A DNA stretch of 64,000 nt, taken from the NCBI RefSeq assembly GCF_039536325.1, contig NZ_BAAAYO010000021.1, positions 310,001 to 374,000 on the forward strand, given 5' to 3'. Position 1 is the stretch's first letter. Each line of letters opens with the position of its first letter. Made by a program: the position numbers and the translations under genes. A model generated the notes under the pieces. That model made no database searches. It was not told where the DNA came from and worked only from the letters and a program-made list of their open reading frames with translations. Positions 52,255-60,620 of this stretch are shown here, in pieces. Source of the DNA: Paenibacillus_AB hodogayensis. Its GTDB lineage: Bacteria; Bacillota; Bacilli; Paenibacillales; NBRC-103111.

Positions 52255-52701
52255 ATGCCTGTCATTCGGACTTCGGTATTCATTCGGGCGGAGCCGGAAG
52301 TGTGCTTCGATATGGCCCGGTCGATCGACATTCATATGGAGTCGACGTCGCAGACGAACGAAATTGCAGTTGGGGGAAGACGGAGCGGTCTGATCGAGCT
52401 TGGCGAAACCGTAACCTGGGAGGCGACGCATTTCGGTGTCAGACAGCGCTTGACGGCGAAAATTACTGCGTTTGACCGGCCGCACCGGTTTGTGGATGAG
52501 ATGGTCAGCGGGGCGTTTCGGCGCTTCGAGCATGAGCACCGGTTCGTGAAGGAGAACGAGGGTACGCGGATGGAAGACACGTTCGATTATTCGTCGCCCT
52601 GGGGGCCGCTCGGACGACTGGCCGATCAACTTTTTCTGTACCGGTACATGGAGCGACTGCTGCTTAAACGGAATCAGTATATAAAAGACTGCGCGGAATA
52701 G
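52255..52701 (+). CDS. SRPBCC-family protein (cyclase/dehydrase-like)
   Basis: A 148-residue START-like protein: 'IRAEPEVCFDMARSIDIHME' opens the fold, 'WEATHFGVRQRLTAKITAFD' forms the central strands, and 'RMEDTFDYSSPWGPLGRLAD' leads to the long C-terminal helix ending 'LLLKRNQYIKDCAE'. This resembles the SRPBCC group annotated as cell-division-inhibitor-like or polyketide-cyclase-like. ATG 52255 has GGGAGG about ten bases upstream; the longer frame from 52129 runs through decayed sequence. The ligand is unknown. It is isolated, between decayed DNA and the rifampin phosphotransferase gene. Confidence 0.87.
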   Translation: MPVIRTSVFIRAEPEVCFDMARSIDIHMESTSQTNEIAVGGRRSGLIELGETVTWEATHFGVRQRLTAKITAFDRPHRFVDEMVSGAFRRFEHEHRFVKENEGTRMEDTFDYSSPWGPLGRLADQLFLYRYMERLLLKRNQYIKDCAE

Positions 52702-52861
52702 CAAAAATCCGACCACAGCCCATTCCAGCGGATCGGGTTATGTTTTTTTTAAGCTAATTTTCACTCCTAACTCACAGGGCGAAATATAAATGCCTATCTG
52801 AGAGAAGAGCCTGTCATAACCGACCTCCATGGATAAAGAGTGCAACCGGGAAATCAAAAAA

Positions 52862-52890
52862 AACCTGGACGGTTTTCACCAGGTTCTTTT
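52862..52890 (+). terminator. Terminator upstream of the rph promoter
   Basis: AACCTGG (52862-52868) pairs with CCAGGTT (52879-52885), ten-base loop, followed by CTTTTAATTT. It probably ends transcription coming from the SRPBCC gene. Confidence 0.7.
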
Positions 52891-52893
52891 AAT

Positions 52894-52922
52894 TTGCATA
52901 TAAACAGACGCGATGATATAAT
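52894..52922 (+). promoter_or_regulatory. Promoter of the rifampin phosphotransferase gene
   Basis: TTGCAT (52894-52899), 17 bases, TATAAT (52917-52922), giving a leader of about 110 bases. The palindrome at 52967-52981 lies inside this leader. Confidence 0.7.
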
Positions 52923-53041
52923 CAGATCACGACTTTTATGGAAAAATGAACAAATTTATGACATCTTACACTTTAAGTGTACCATGCAGGTGAAGTCTTG
53001 TCAAATGTTTTTCTCAATTTAACGGTTAGGAGAGATGTTGA

Positions 53042-55657
53042 ATGAGTTCTTTGGTTCTCGGTTTTCAGGAAATGGAAAAAACGCAGCTTTTGCTAGTAGG
53101 CGGAAAAGGATTAAATTTAGGGAAATTATCGAAAATGGAAGGAATACAAGTACCGGAAGGATTTTGTGTTACAACGGTGGGATATCAAAAAGCCATCGAA
53201 CATAACGAGACGTATCATGCTCTGTTGGATCAACTAACCGTGCTAAAAGCAGAAGATCGGGATCAAATCGGCGAAAACAGCAAGAAGATTCGAGAAGTCA
53301 TTATGGAAGTAGAGATTCCTTCCGATGTTGTGAAAGCAGTGACTCACTATCTCTCACGGTTTGGCGAGGAACACGCTTATGCAGTTCGGTCTAGTGCGAC
53401 TGCTGAAGATTTACCGCATGCCTCTTTTGCTGGTCAACAAGACACATATTTAAATATTATCGGCAAAGAAGCGATCTTGCAGCATATCAGCAAATGCTGG
53501 GCTTCCTTATTTACGGATCGCGCGGTCATCTACCGCATGCAAAACGGATTCGACCACAGTCAAGTGTATGTATCCGTTATCGTTCAAAGGATGGTTTTCC
53601 CACAGGCTTCGGGGATTTTATTTACCGCTGATCCGATTAGCTCCAACCGAAAGCTGTTATCCATCGATGCCGGCTTTGGACTTGGAGAAGCGTTGGTCTC
53701 CGGCTTGGTATCTGCCGATTGTTATCAAGTACAGGAAGGGCAAATCGTTGATAAGAGGATAGCTGCTAAAAAAATGGCTATCTATGGACGGAAAGAAGGA
53801 GGAACGGAAACCCAACAGATCGACCCCGATCTGCAAACGCTTCAAACACTAACTGATCAACAAATCTTACAATTGGCACGCATCGGAAGACAGATCGAAG
53901 CTTATTTGGGCTGCCCGCAAGATATCGAATGGTGTTTGGCTGACGATACGTTTTATATCGTCCAGAGTCGGCCGATTACGACGTTATATCCGATCCCTGA
54001 AGCGAATGATCTAGAAAATCACGTCTATGTATCGGTTGGCCATCAACAAATGATGACCGACCCTATAAAACCATTGGGATTGTCTTTTTACCTGTTAACG
54101 ACTCCTGCGCCCATGCGTAAAGCTGGTGGAAGGTTGTTTGTTGATGTTACGCCTATGCTGGTTTCACCTGTTAGTAGAGAAACCCTACTAAATACCTTGG
54201 GACAATCCGATCCGCTCATAAAAGACGCGCTTATGACCATCATCAAGCGAGGAGATTTTATAAAATCATCACCAGAAGATAGTAAACAACAGAGCCCCGG
54301 TAAAAGCAATAAAGGTATTCCGCCTTCGGCTTCTCAAGCGCAATTCGACAACGATCCGACAATCGTTTCCGATTTGATTGAGAGTAATCAAGCATCGATA
54401 GAAGAATTAAAACAAAACATCCAAACGAAATCCGGAGCGGATCTGTTAGATTTTATCCTGGAAGATATTCAGCAATTAAAGAAAATCTTATTTGACCCCA
54501 AGAGTTCGGCTGTGTTTATGGCGGCTATGAATGCTTCATCATGGATCAATGAAAACATGAACAAGTGGTTGGGTGAAAAAAACGCAGCCGATACGCTTTC
54601 TCAATCGGTACCAAACAATATTACTTCGGAAATGGGTCTGGAACTATTGGATGTCGCAGATGTGATTCGTCCTTATCCGGAAGTCATTGCTTATTTACAA
54701 CATGTAAAAGACGACAGCTTTTTGGATGCGTTGATCAAGTTTGAGGGGGGACGGGAAACCCGAGACGCTATCTCTGCTTATCTCGGCAAATACGGAATGA
54801 GATGTGCCGGAGAAATCGATATTACAAAAACGCGTTGGAGCGAAAAACCAACTACGCTCGTCCCCTTGATTCTTAGTAACATCAAAAACTTTGAGCCTGG
54901 CGCCAGCAAGCGGAAATTCGAGCAAGGGCGGCAGGAGGCTTTGAAAAAAGAACAAGAGTTATTAGAGCGATTGAAGCAATTGCCGGATGGCGATCAAAAA
55001 GCGAAAGAAACAAAACGAAAGATCGACCTGATCCGGAATTTCATCGGTTATCGGGAATATCCGAAGTACGGCATGGTCAGTCGCTACTTCGTTTATAAGC
55101 AGGCTTTAGTGAAAGAAGCCGAACGACTCGTCCAAGCGAACGTTATCCATGAGAAAGAAGATATTTACTACCTCACTTTTGAAGAACTGCACGAAGTCGT
55201 ACGCACGAATAAACTGGATGACCGGATCATCGGCAAACGAAAAGACGAGTACAAATTATATGAAAAACTAACTCCGCCACGCGTTATCACGTCTGATGGC
55301 GAAATCATTGCAGGGGAGTACAACCGAGAAAATCTCCCGGCCGAAGCGATTGCAGGCCTGCCTGTTTCTTCCGGTGTGATAGAGGGGCGAGCGCGTGTCA
55401 TCTTAAACATGGAAGATGCCGATCTGGAAGATGGGGACATATTGGTCACCTCCTTTACCGACCCTAGCTGGACACCGCTGTTTGTATCCATAAAAGGTCT
55501 GGTCACCGAAGTTGGCGGACTGATGACCCATGGAGCAGTGATCGCACGTGAATATGGCTTGCCAGCCGTTGTCGGAGTGGAGAGTGCTACCAAACTGATA
55601 AAAGATGGTCAACGAATTCGCGTGCATGGGACAGAAGGGTATATCGAAATTTTGTAA
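53042..55657 (+). CDS. rph: Rifampin phosphotransferase
   Basis: An 871-residue enzyme that transfers the beta-phosphate of ATP to rifamycins, related to PEP synthase. Order: ATP-binding domain (1-~310; 'YAVRSSATAEDLPHASFAGQ', 'QDIEWCLADDTFYIVQSRP'), rifamycin-binding helical domain (~330-750), and the swivelling His domain, whose catalytic His830 lies in 'GGLMTHGAVIAREYGLPAVV'. Length and order match the Listeria and Paenibacillus enzymes. AGGAGA precedes the ATG. The gene is distinctly more AT-rich than the carbohydrate regions. It is a single-gene unit with its own promoter. It should give intrinsic rifamycin resistance, judged by family. Confidence 0.95.
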   Translation: MSSLVLGFQEMEKTQLLLVGGKGLNLGKLSKMEGIQVPEGFCVTTVGYQKAIEHNETYHALLDQLTVLKAEDRDQIGENSKKIREVIMEVEIPSDVVKAVTHYLSRFGEEHAYAVRSSATAEDLPHASFAGQQDTYLNIIGKEAILQHISKCWASLFTDRAVIYRMQNGFDHSQVYVSVIVQRMVFPQASGILFTADPISSNRKLLSIDAGFGLGEALVSGLVSADCYQVQEGQIVDKRIAAKKMAIYGRKEGGTETQQIDPDLQTLQTLTDQQILQLARIGRQIEAYLGCPQDIEWCLADDTFYIVQSRPITTLYPIPEANDLENHVYVSVGHQQMMTDPIKPLGLSFYLLTTPAPMRKAGGRLFVDVTPMLVSPVSRETLLNTLGQSDPLIKDALMTIIKRGDFIKSSPEDSKQQSPGKSNKGIPPSASQAQFDNDPTIVSDLIESNQASIEELKQNIQTKSGADLLDFILEDIQQLKKILFDPKSSAVFMAAMNASSWINENMNKWLGEKNAADTLSQSVPNNITSEMGLELLDVADVIRPYPEVIAYLQHVKDDSFLDALIKFEGGRETRDAISAYLGKYGMRCAGEIDITKTRWSEKPTTLVPLILSNIKNFEPGASKRKFEQGRQEALKKEQELLERLKQLPDGDQKAKETKRKIDLIRNFIGYREYPKYGMVSRYFVYKQALVKEAERLVQANVIHEKEDIYYLTFEELHEVVRTNKLDDRIIGKRKDEYKLYEKLTPPRVITSDGEIIAGEYNRENLPAEAIAGLPVSSGVIEGRARVILNMEDADLEDGDILVTSFTDPSWTPLFVSIKGLVTEVGGLMTHGAVIAREYGLPAVVGVESATKLIKDGQRIRVHGTEGYIEIL

Positions 55658-55805
55658 TGGCTTTTTCTGCTAACGAGGTGCAATAGTCAATTCCAAAAAG
55701 CTGTCGTGACGAACGGCAGCTTTACTTCACTAAAACGGGCAGCATTCCTATAAAGGACAAGCAGGATACAAAGTCACCTTTGGAGGGAGTTCCTTTAAAT
55801 ATTCC

Positions 55806-55835
55806 TTGACAAGAATATTCCTTAATGGGTATATT
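55806..55835 (+). promoter_or_regulatory. Promoter with direct repeats upstream of the second ArsR gene
   Basis: TTGACA (55806-55811), 18 bases, TATATT (55830-55835). The -35 is flanked by two copies of AATATTCCTT (55798-55807 and 55814-55823), period 16, which may be the ArsR operator. Confidence 0.65.
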
Positions 55836-55911
55836 GTAATCAACAAGATGAAATCTACACTAAAAAAGGAGATGATTAGACAAGAAGCCATTAATTACAG
55901 AGGTGAGCAAC

Positions 55912-56256
55912 ATGTCCGGCAATAGTCCGGGAATGGACATAACGATTCTGAGTGCTTTAGCTGAACCGAATCGTATGAATATCGTTCAACTGTTGCGCGA
56001 CGGTCCTCTGGCCGTGGGCGAAATCGCCGATCGGCTGGGCCTTCGCCAACCGCAAGCGTCGAAGCACTTGAAAGTGCTTAGCGATAGCGGGATTGTGGAA
56101 GTGCGAATCGATGCGAACCGTCGGATCTACATGCTCCAGACTGAGCCCTTCCAAGCGATGGATTTTTGGGTGCAGTCCTTCCGGCATCGTATGGAAGATA
56201 GGTTTGATAACTTGGACATTTACTTGCGTGAACTGCAGAACAAGGAAAAACCATAA
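55912..56256 (+). CDS. ArsR-family regulator (second ArsR-AHSA1 pair)
   Basis: A 114-residue winged-helix regulator: 'LAEPNRMNIVQLLRDGPLAV' then the recognition helix 'LRQPQASKHLKVLSDSGIVE'. It has no metal-binding cysteine motif. ATG 55912 has GAGGTGA five to eight bases upstream; a GTG at 55903 overlaps that box. It is followed by an AHSA1 gene 27 bases downstream. It is clearly a separate lineage from the pair at 25464, since the recognition helices differ. Confidence 0.92.
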   Translation: MSGNSPGMDITILSALAEPNRMNIVQLLRDGPLAVGEIADRLGLRQPQASKHLKVLSDSGIVEVRIDANRRIYMLQTEPFQAMDFWVQSFRHRMEDRFDNLDIYLRELQNKEKP

Positions 56257-56283
56257 CATCATTTCATAGGAGGAGTAATAACA

Positions 56284-56799
56284 ATGTCAGACAATGTAAT
56301 GGTTTCGAGCGTAGAGAACGATCGAGTCTTGGTACTGGAGCGCGTATTCGATGCGCCGCGCGATCTTGTATTTCGGATGTTTAAGGAATCTGAGCATCTC
56401 AAGCGTTGGTGGGGGCCGAAAGGGTGGGAGATCCCGGTTTGTACCATCGATTTCCGTCCGGGAGGCGTGTGGCACTACAGCATGAAGTGCGTTGATCAGA
56501 ATCAAGGTCAATTTTACGGCATGGAATCATGGGGGAAAGGCGTTTATAAGGAAATTGTCGAGCCGGAGACGATTACCTACACCGATTACTTCTCGGATGC
56601 CGAAGGCAATATAAACGAGTCCATGCCAGCGTCGCAAATCACGATGAATTTTATCGATCTCGGCAACAAGACCAAGTTGGTAAGCCGTTCTGAATATGTG
56701 TCGGCAGAGGCCCTTAAAACCGTCATGGACATGGGCATGCTGCAAGGAATCACCGAAACGTGGAATCGCCTGGACGAGCTGTTGGAGTCGCTAAAGTAA
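56284..56799 (+). CDS. AHSA1/SRPBCC-domain protein (second pair)
   Basis: A 171-residue START-like protein: 'LVLERVFDAPRDLVFRMFKE', 'LKRWWGPKGWEIPVCTIDFR', 'PGGVWHYSMKC', ending 'GITETWNRLDELLESL'. It follows the ArsR gene and is closed by a terminator at 56864. Ligand unknown. The frequent pairing of these two families suggests the SRPBCC protein handles the compound sensed through the ArsR regulator; that link is inference. Confidence 0.93.
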   Translation: MSDNVMVSSVENDRVLVLERVFDAPRDLVFRMFKESEHLKRWWGPKGWEIPVCTIDFRPGGVWHYSMKCVDQNQGQFYGMESWGKGVYKEIVEPETITYTDYFSDAEGNINESMPASQITMNFIDLGNKTKLVSRSEYVSAEALKTVMDMGMLQGITETWNRLDELLESLK

Positions 56800-56863
56800 A
56801 GATCCCATAAGTCGACCATCATCGTTAGTTAGAATGAGAAGCTCCGGGCGCCCGTTTATCATT

Positions 56864-56913
56864 AAGGATCCATGTTCTGTCCTGAGCCAAGGACAGGAAT
56901 ATGGATCCTTTTT
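56864..56913 (+). terminator. Two-part terminator hairpin
   Basis: AAGGATCCAT (56864-56873) pairs with ATGGATCCTT (56901-56910), inner CTGTCCT/AGGACAG, then TTT. Confidence 0.9.
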
Positions 56914-57059
56914 GACGTTTTGGGGACGCGAGGTACATTCGAAATCGTATGAATAAGACGAATATCCATGTTTTTAATTGTTATCTTCATTCTCAACCGC
57001 TATTGCAAATCCTATAGTTAAGGTGAATCCATTTACTGCCGGAAAGGAGGATAAAATGC

Positions 57060-57899
57060 GTGAAATACTACCCGCTACTCGTCGTTGGAGCTACCTTTGC
57101 AGGAGTGGGCATTGCCATCGCGGCAAAGCGAGAAACTTTAATTGTCGAGCCGTTCTCGCAGCCCGGCTCTGAGTTTATCAGCAGCTACCGCCCGGGCGAG
57201 CACTGGGAAAACCCGGCTCGCACTTATCCGGGTAAACGATTACTCGAACAGTTGGAGCAAAGGAACGTGCTCGACGAGAACAAAAACTTGCACATTCCCG
57301 CCGTGCTGCCTGTATGGTGCCAATACATCTGTAAGGAGCATCTTTCGCTGCTGCTTATGACCACCATTACGAATATAACGCCGCATCCGGACGGATATGA
57401 AGTGACGATGTCGCATACTTCCGGACTGCAGACGATCGTTGCCGGTAGCATTATCGACACGACCTCGCATGGCTTGGTTCACTTAGGCGCGGTTCAGCCC
57501 GCTCTTATCAGCAAAAGCATTAACGCGATGATCCACAATCCGGAACCTTCGGGTTCGATGCCTGAACCGTTCGATAAGGATATATCGTTTGTTAAGGGAA
57601 GATTCGATTCTGAACTGATTTTGAAAGTGGAGCTGGCTTTCGACGCCGATTGGATCTCCGCAAGGCGAAAGCTGCACGACATATGGAGAGATCGCCCTGA
57701 GGCTTTACGTCCCTGGACGATAGCCGCTACAGCAGATACGTTCGAGCTTCATGCCGGCAGAGGAGCTGCGGAAGTAAGTCCGAACTGGCTCCGCCTGCCT
57801 TCCTGCGCCTATTCCAATCTGCTGGAGGCGTTTGAAGAAGGGGTGTTGTTCGCAAAACATAAAGGGGTAGAACATGAACCTATCGCAGTGGATCAATAA
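57060..57899 (+). CDS. Small FAD-dependent oxidoreductase-like protein
   Basis: A 279-residue protein starting with a dinucleotide-binding strand ('PLLVVGATFAGVGIAIAA', residues ~5-22) in which the glycine motif is G-A-T-F-A-G. Only one Rossmann-like front and a middle domain are present; the usual second FAD contact (G-D) near the end is not evident. It is shorter than normal for the family. Start is GTG 57060, with GGAAAGGAGG upstream; an ATG four bases earlier is out of frame. Its end overlaps the next FAD oxidoreductase gene by 26 bases, so the two are translationally coupled and probably work together, perhaps as a heteromer. Confidence 0.82.
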   Translation: MKYYPLLVVGATFAGVGIAIAAKRETLIVEPFSQPGSEFISSYRPGEHWENPARTYPGKRLLEQLEQRNVLDENKNLHIPAVLPVWCQYICKEHLSLLLMTTITNITPHPDGYEVTMSHTSGLQTIVAGSIIDTTSHGLVHLGAVQPALISKSINAMIHNPEPSGSMPEPFDKDISFVKGRFDSELILKVELAFDADWISARRKLHDIWRDRPEALRPWTIAATADTFELHAGRGAAEVSPNWLRLPSCAYSNLLEAFEEGVLFAKHKGVEHEPIAVDQ

Positions 57900-59694
57900 G
57901 CAAAGCATACAGTCAGAGGCAGCAGGACAGCGTTTTGACCGAACCTATGATGTCGTTGTAGTCGGTTTGGGTACGGCAGGGGCGATCGCTGCGATCGCAG
58001 CAGGGCAGCTTGGCTTGGACGTACTTGGCATCGAGCAACAGAACAGCATGGGAGGAACGGGCACGAACGGACTTGTAGCGAACTACTACTTCGGTTCCAA
58101 GGGCGGCTTGTTCGAGCAGCTCGACGAGCAAGCCAAACAAATCGAGCGGGAAGGCTACATGCTGTACGGGGTGAACGTCGAAGCGAAGAAGCTCGCGTTG
58201 GAGCAAGCGGCCCTCCAGGCAGGTGTAGCTATTCATTACGAATCGGTCGTGACTGGCGTTTATACGGACCAGAGGAAGGTAGCCGGTATACGCTGGATCG
58301 GCCAAGGCGGTATCCTTGAAGCCGGCTGCCGCATCCTGATCGATTGCTCCGGGGACGCTTCAACCGTTGCCAGGGCAGGTTGTCCGACTCGCTTCGGCAG
58401 AGACAGCGACGGGACGACGCACGCTTTCTCCAGTGCAATCTCATTCATCACGAACGGCCGCTTGAAATCATTTTATACGGATTCGGGCTATGTGGATCAT
58501 ACGGATGCGGCGGACCTGTCGAAAGAGCTGATCCGTTCGGCAACTTTGCCGACACATTTGAAAGAAACGTATCACGACGATGTTCGGTTGCTGAAAGTCG
58601 CCCCGCAATTGGGGGTCCGCGAAGGACGATTCATTGTCGGGGAAGAAACGGTTACATTCGACCAGTTTGTCCGCGACAAAGGGACGAATAAACCTTTGTT
58701 CCATGCCTATGCGAATCTGGACAATCACGCCAAAGACTTCGCGCTGGAAAGCGATCTGCAGCAGGAGTGGACGGTCGTATGCAGCTTGTGGAGTATGAAG
58801 ATGGCCGTGCCGATCCCTCTCGGGGCGCTAATCCCGCTGGGGCTCGACAATGCGCTTGTCGCCGGACGCAGCTTGGCTGTCGATCACGACATCGCCTCAT
58901 GCGTCCGTATGAAGCGGGATATGCACAAGTGCGGGGAAATTGCCGCTAAAGCTGCTTATTTGGCGATCCGTCACGATACGACCGTTCGTGATGTTTCGTA
59001 CGACCGATTGCTTGAAATGCTCGAACAAACGGGTTGCGGCGGCCGGGAGCAATCTGAGCCCGTATGGTTGACAGAATTGTCCACGATTCGGGAGGGGCTG
59101 CGCTCCGACAAGCCGGGAATCGCAATCTGGTCGGCCAGAAGAATGGAAACTGCCCTTATCGGCGAACTGACGCAGTGGTGCGAGCAGCGTGAGGATGACC
59201 ATTTACGCAAGCATAGCGCATTGGCTTTGGCGCTTCTCGGGGAGAAAAGCGCGATTCCGGTGTTGCGTGAAATGGTGTCGGGTCGCGACGATTTTTTACC
59301 GAAGACAAGCCACATGTACAGTCAGTTGCGCAGCCATGCAGCCATTTACTTATTGGGCAAGCTGGGCGACGCCGGAATCGTCTCCGAACTAATGCGGATC
59401 ATGAAAGAGCCGCCAGTCCGGGAGCCGGAAGAAAGCTGGCTGAGCAATAAGTTTATCGTCAGCGCGGAAGATTATCGGTTTCAATATATGTCCTATGCTC
59501 TTATGGCTCTGCTGCGGATTGGGGACATTCATGCCGCTTGCCGACAAGAAATCGCCGAATTTCTTCGGCAGGTTGTATTGAACGACCGTTTTAACACGCA
59601 TTTTCTATTGAACAGCACCCCGGATTACAAGCTCTCGCAGCCGATGACGGAACGCCTGCAAAAGCTGACAGCGGCCCGTCTCGCTTCATGGTAA
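57874..59694 (+). CDS. FAD-dependent oxidoreductase with HEAT-repeat-like C-terminal tail
   Basis: A 606-residue protein. The FAD-binding motif 'DVVVVGLGTAGAIAAIAAGQ' (residues ~26-45), 'SMGGTGTNGLVANYYFGS' (~52-70) and the late 'NALVAGRSLAVDHDIASCVR' mark the FAD-dependent oxidoreductase family PF12831. From about residue 430 to 600 the sequence changes to paired helices ('RKHSALALALLGEKSAIPVL', 'LRSHAAIYLLGKLGDAGIVS', 'YMSYALMALLRIGDIHAACR'), a HEAT/PBS-lyase-like solenoid, unusual for this family. It overlaps the small FAD protein upstream. An AraC gene and a sugar-binding protein follow, so it may oxidise a carbohydrate or glycoside; that is inference. Confidence 0.87.
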   Translation: MNLSQWINKQSIQSEAAGQRFDRTYDVVVVGLGTAGAIAAIAAGQLGLDVLGIEQQNSMGGTGTNGLVANYYFGSKGGLFEQLDEQAKQIEREGYMLYGVNVEAKKLALEQAALQAGVAIHYESVVTGVYTDQRKVAGIRWIGQGGILEAGCRILIDCSGDASTVARAGCPTRFGRDSDGTTHAFSSAISFITNGRLKSFYTDSGYVDHTDAADLSKELIRSATLPTHLKETYHDDVRLLKVAPQLGVREGRFIVGEETVTFDQFVRDKGTNKPLFHAYANLDNHAKDFALESDLQQEWTVVCSLWSMKMAVPIPLGALIPLGLDNALVAGRSLAVDHDIASCVRMKRDMHKCGEIAAKAAYLAIRHDTTVRDVSYDRLLEMLEQTGCGGREQSEPVWLTELSTIREGLRSDKPGIAIWSARRMETALIGELTQWCEQREDDHLRKHSALALALLGEKSAIPVLREMVSGRDDFLPKTSHMYSQLRSHAAIYLLGKLGDAGIVSELMRIMKEPPVREPEESWLSNKFIVSAEDYRFQYMSYALMALLRIGDIHAACRQEIAEFLRQVVLNDRFNTHFLLNSTPDYKLSQPMTERLQKLTAARLASW

Positions 59695-59753
59695 GATCTT
59701 TTTGAGGCTGTCGACAGCCATCACTGAAGCTTATCGGCAAGGGGCGGATCGTT

Positions 59754-60587
59754 ATGGAGCATGAATACGACTATTGGAATCAGTTTCATCCTCATGTCTG
59801 GTTGATTACGCAAAGAGGGCTGCCGTTCTGGGAAGAAATGAACTATGAGTTCGGCGAACAAATAAAAATTCATAAGCTATCTTTTTTTTACGGTGGTGCA
59901 GGCCGTGTTGTCTATAACGATTTTGAAACAGACCTGTTCCCCGGCATGTTCGTCTATTCTTCTCCCGGCAACTGGGTTCAATTCGTGAGTTCCAAACACG
60001 ATCCGTTGCAGTTTTACTCGGTCATGTTCAACTTCGCATTGGTGAAATGGGAGGGATGGAATATCCCTTCGCTTCATCGAGACGAGCGGGAGCTGCCGCT
60101 TCCAACGATTAGTAACCTGAAGCCCAAAAATCTCGCCACCACCATTGTGCAGCAGATGCATGCTTACTGGAGCAATAAAAAGGTCGGTTACGAATGGAAA
60201 GTAAACCTCGGCTTCAAAAATCTTATAGCCGAACTGATCAGCAAGCAAATCCAGGCCAAAGGTGAAGACGCTGCACTCGATATCGTGAATACAGTTATCT
60301 CCTATATCAATGAACATTACCACGAAACGATAGATCGGAGCTCGCTCTCCGAGTATGTATCGCTCTCGCACAGCCATTTGTCACTGTTGTTTAAAAAATA
60401 TACCGGCTGGTCTCCGGTGCAATATATTATCAAGATTCGCATGGATAAAGCGAAGGAATTGCTGCGCGATACCCGCAAAAGCATCAGTACGATCGCTTGC
60501 GAAGTCGGATATACAGACCCGTTCTACTTCTCAAGAGTTTTCACAAAGCATACGGGTCTGGCTCCGCGAGACTACCGTAACGCCTGA
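59754..60587 (+). CDS. AraC family regulator of the FAD-oxidoreductase cluster
   Basis: A 277-residue cupin-AraC protein. The sensing domain is at residues ~30-110 ('IHKLSFFYGGAGRVVYNDFE', 'PGMFVYSSPGNWVQFVSS') and the two helix-turn-helix units are in the last 100 ('RSSLSEYVSLSHSHLSLLFK', 'ISTIACEVGYTDPFYFSRVF', then 'GLAPRDYR'). It is co-oriented with the FAD genes upstream (59-base gap) and the binding-protein gene downstream (33-base gap), so all four may be one operon. Confidence 0.93.
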   Translation: MEHEYDYWNQFHPHVWLITQRGLPFWEEMNYEFGEQIKIHKLSFFYGGAGRVVYNDFETDLFPGMFVYSSPGNWVQFVSSKHDPLQFYSVMFNFALVKWEGWNIPSLHRDERELPLPTISNLKPKNLATTIVQQMHAYWSNKKVGYEWKVNLGFKNLIAELISKQIQAKGEDAALDIVNTVISYINEHYHETIDRSSLSEYVSLSHSHLSLLFKKYTGWSPVQYIIKIRMDKAKELLRDTRKSISTIACEVGYTDPFYFSRVFTKHTGLAPRDYRNA

Positions 60588-60620
60588 GGAATGACAAGTT
60601 GATAAGGAGAGTTTACAATC

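Larger units (their letters stand above)
52702..53041. other. Intergenic region before rifampin phosphotransferase
   Basis: About 340 bases. It holds a terminator (52862-52890), the rph promoter (52894-52922) and a palindrome TACACTT-T-AAGTGTA (52967-52981) between the predicted start point and the ribosome site. I see no match to the actinomycete rifamycin-associated element. A 60-codon open frame from 52840 crosses the terminator and promoter and is not called. Confidence 0.6.

Noticed and set aside
52840..53022. 60-codon frame before rph as a possible leader peptide for attenuation
   Set aside because: It begins before the terminator at 52862 and runs through the terminator and the promoter; the promoter itself lies after the terminator, so attenuation of rph by this frame is not supported.
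57056..57172. ATG at 57056 as start of the first FAD gene
   Set aside because: It is out of frame with the FAD-binding motif; the GTG at 57060 is in frame and correctly spaced from GGAAAGGAGG.
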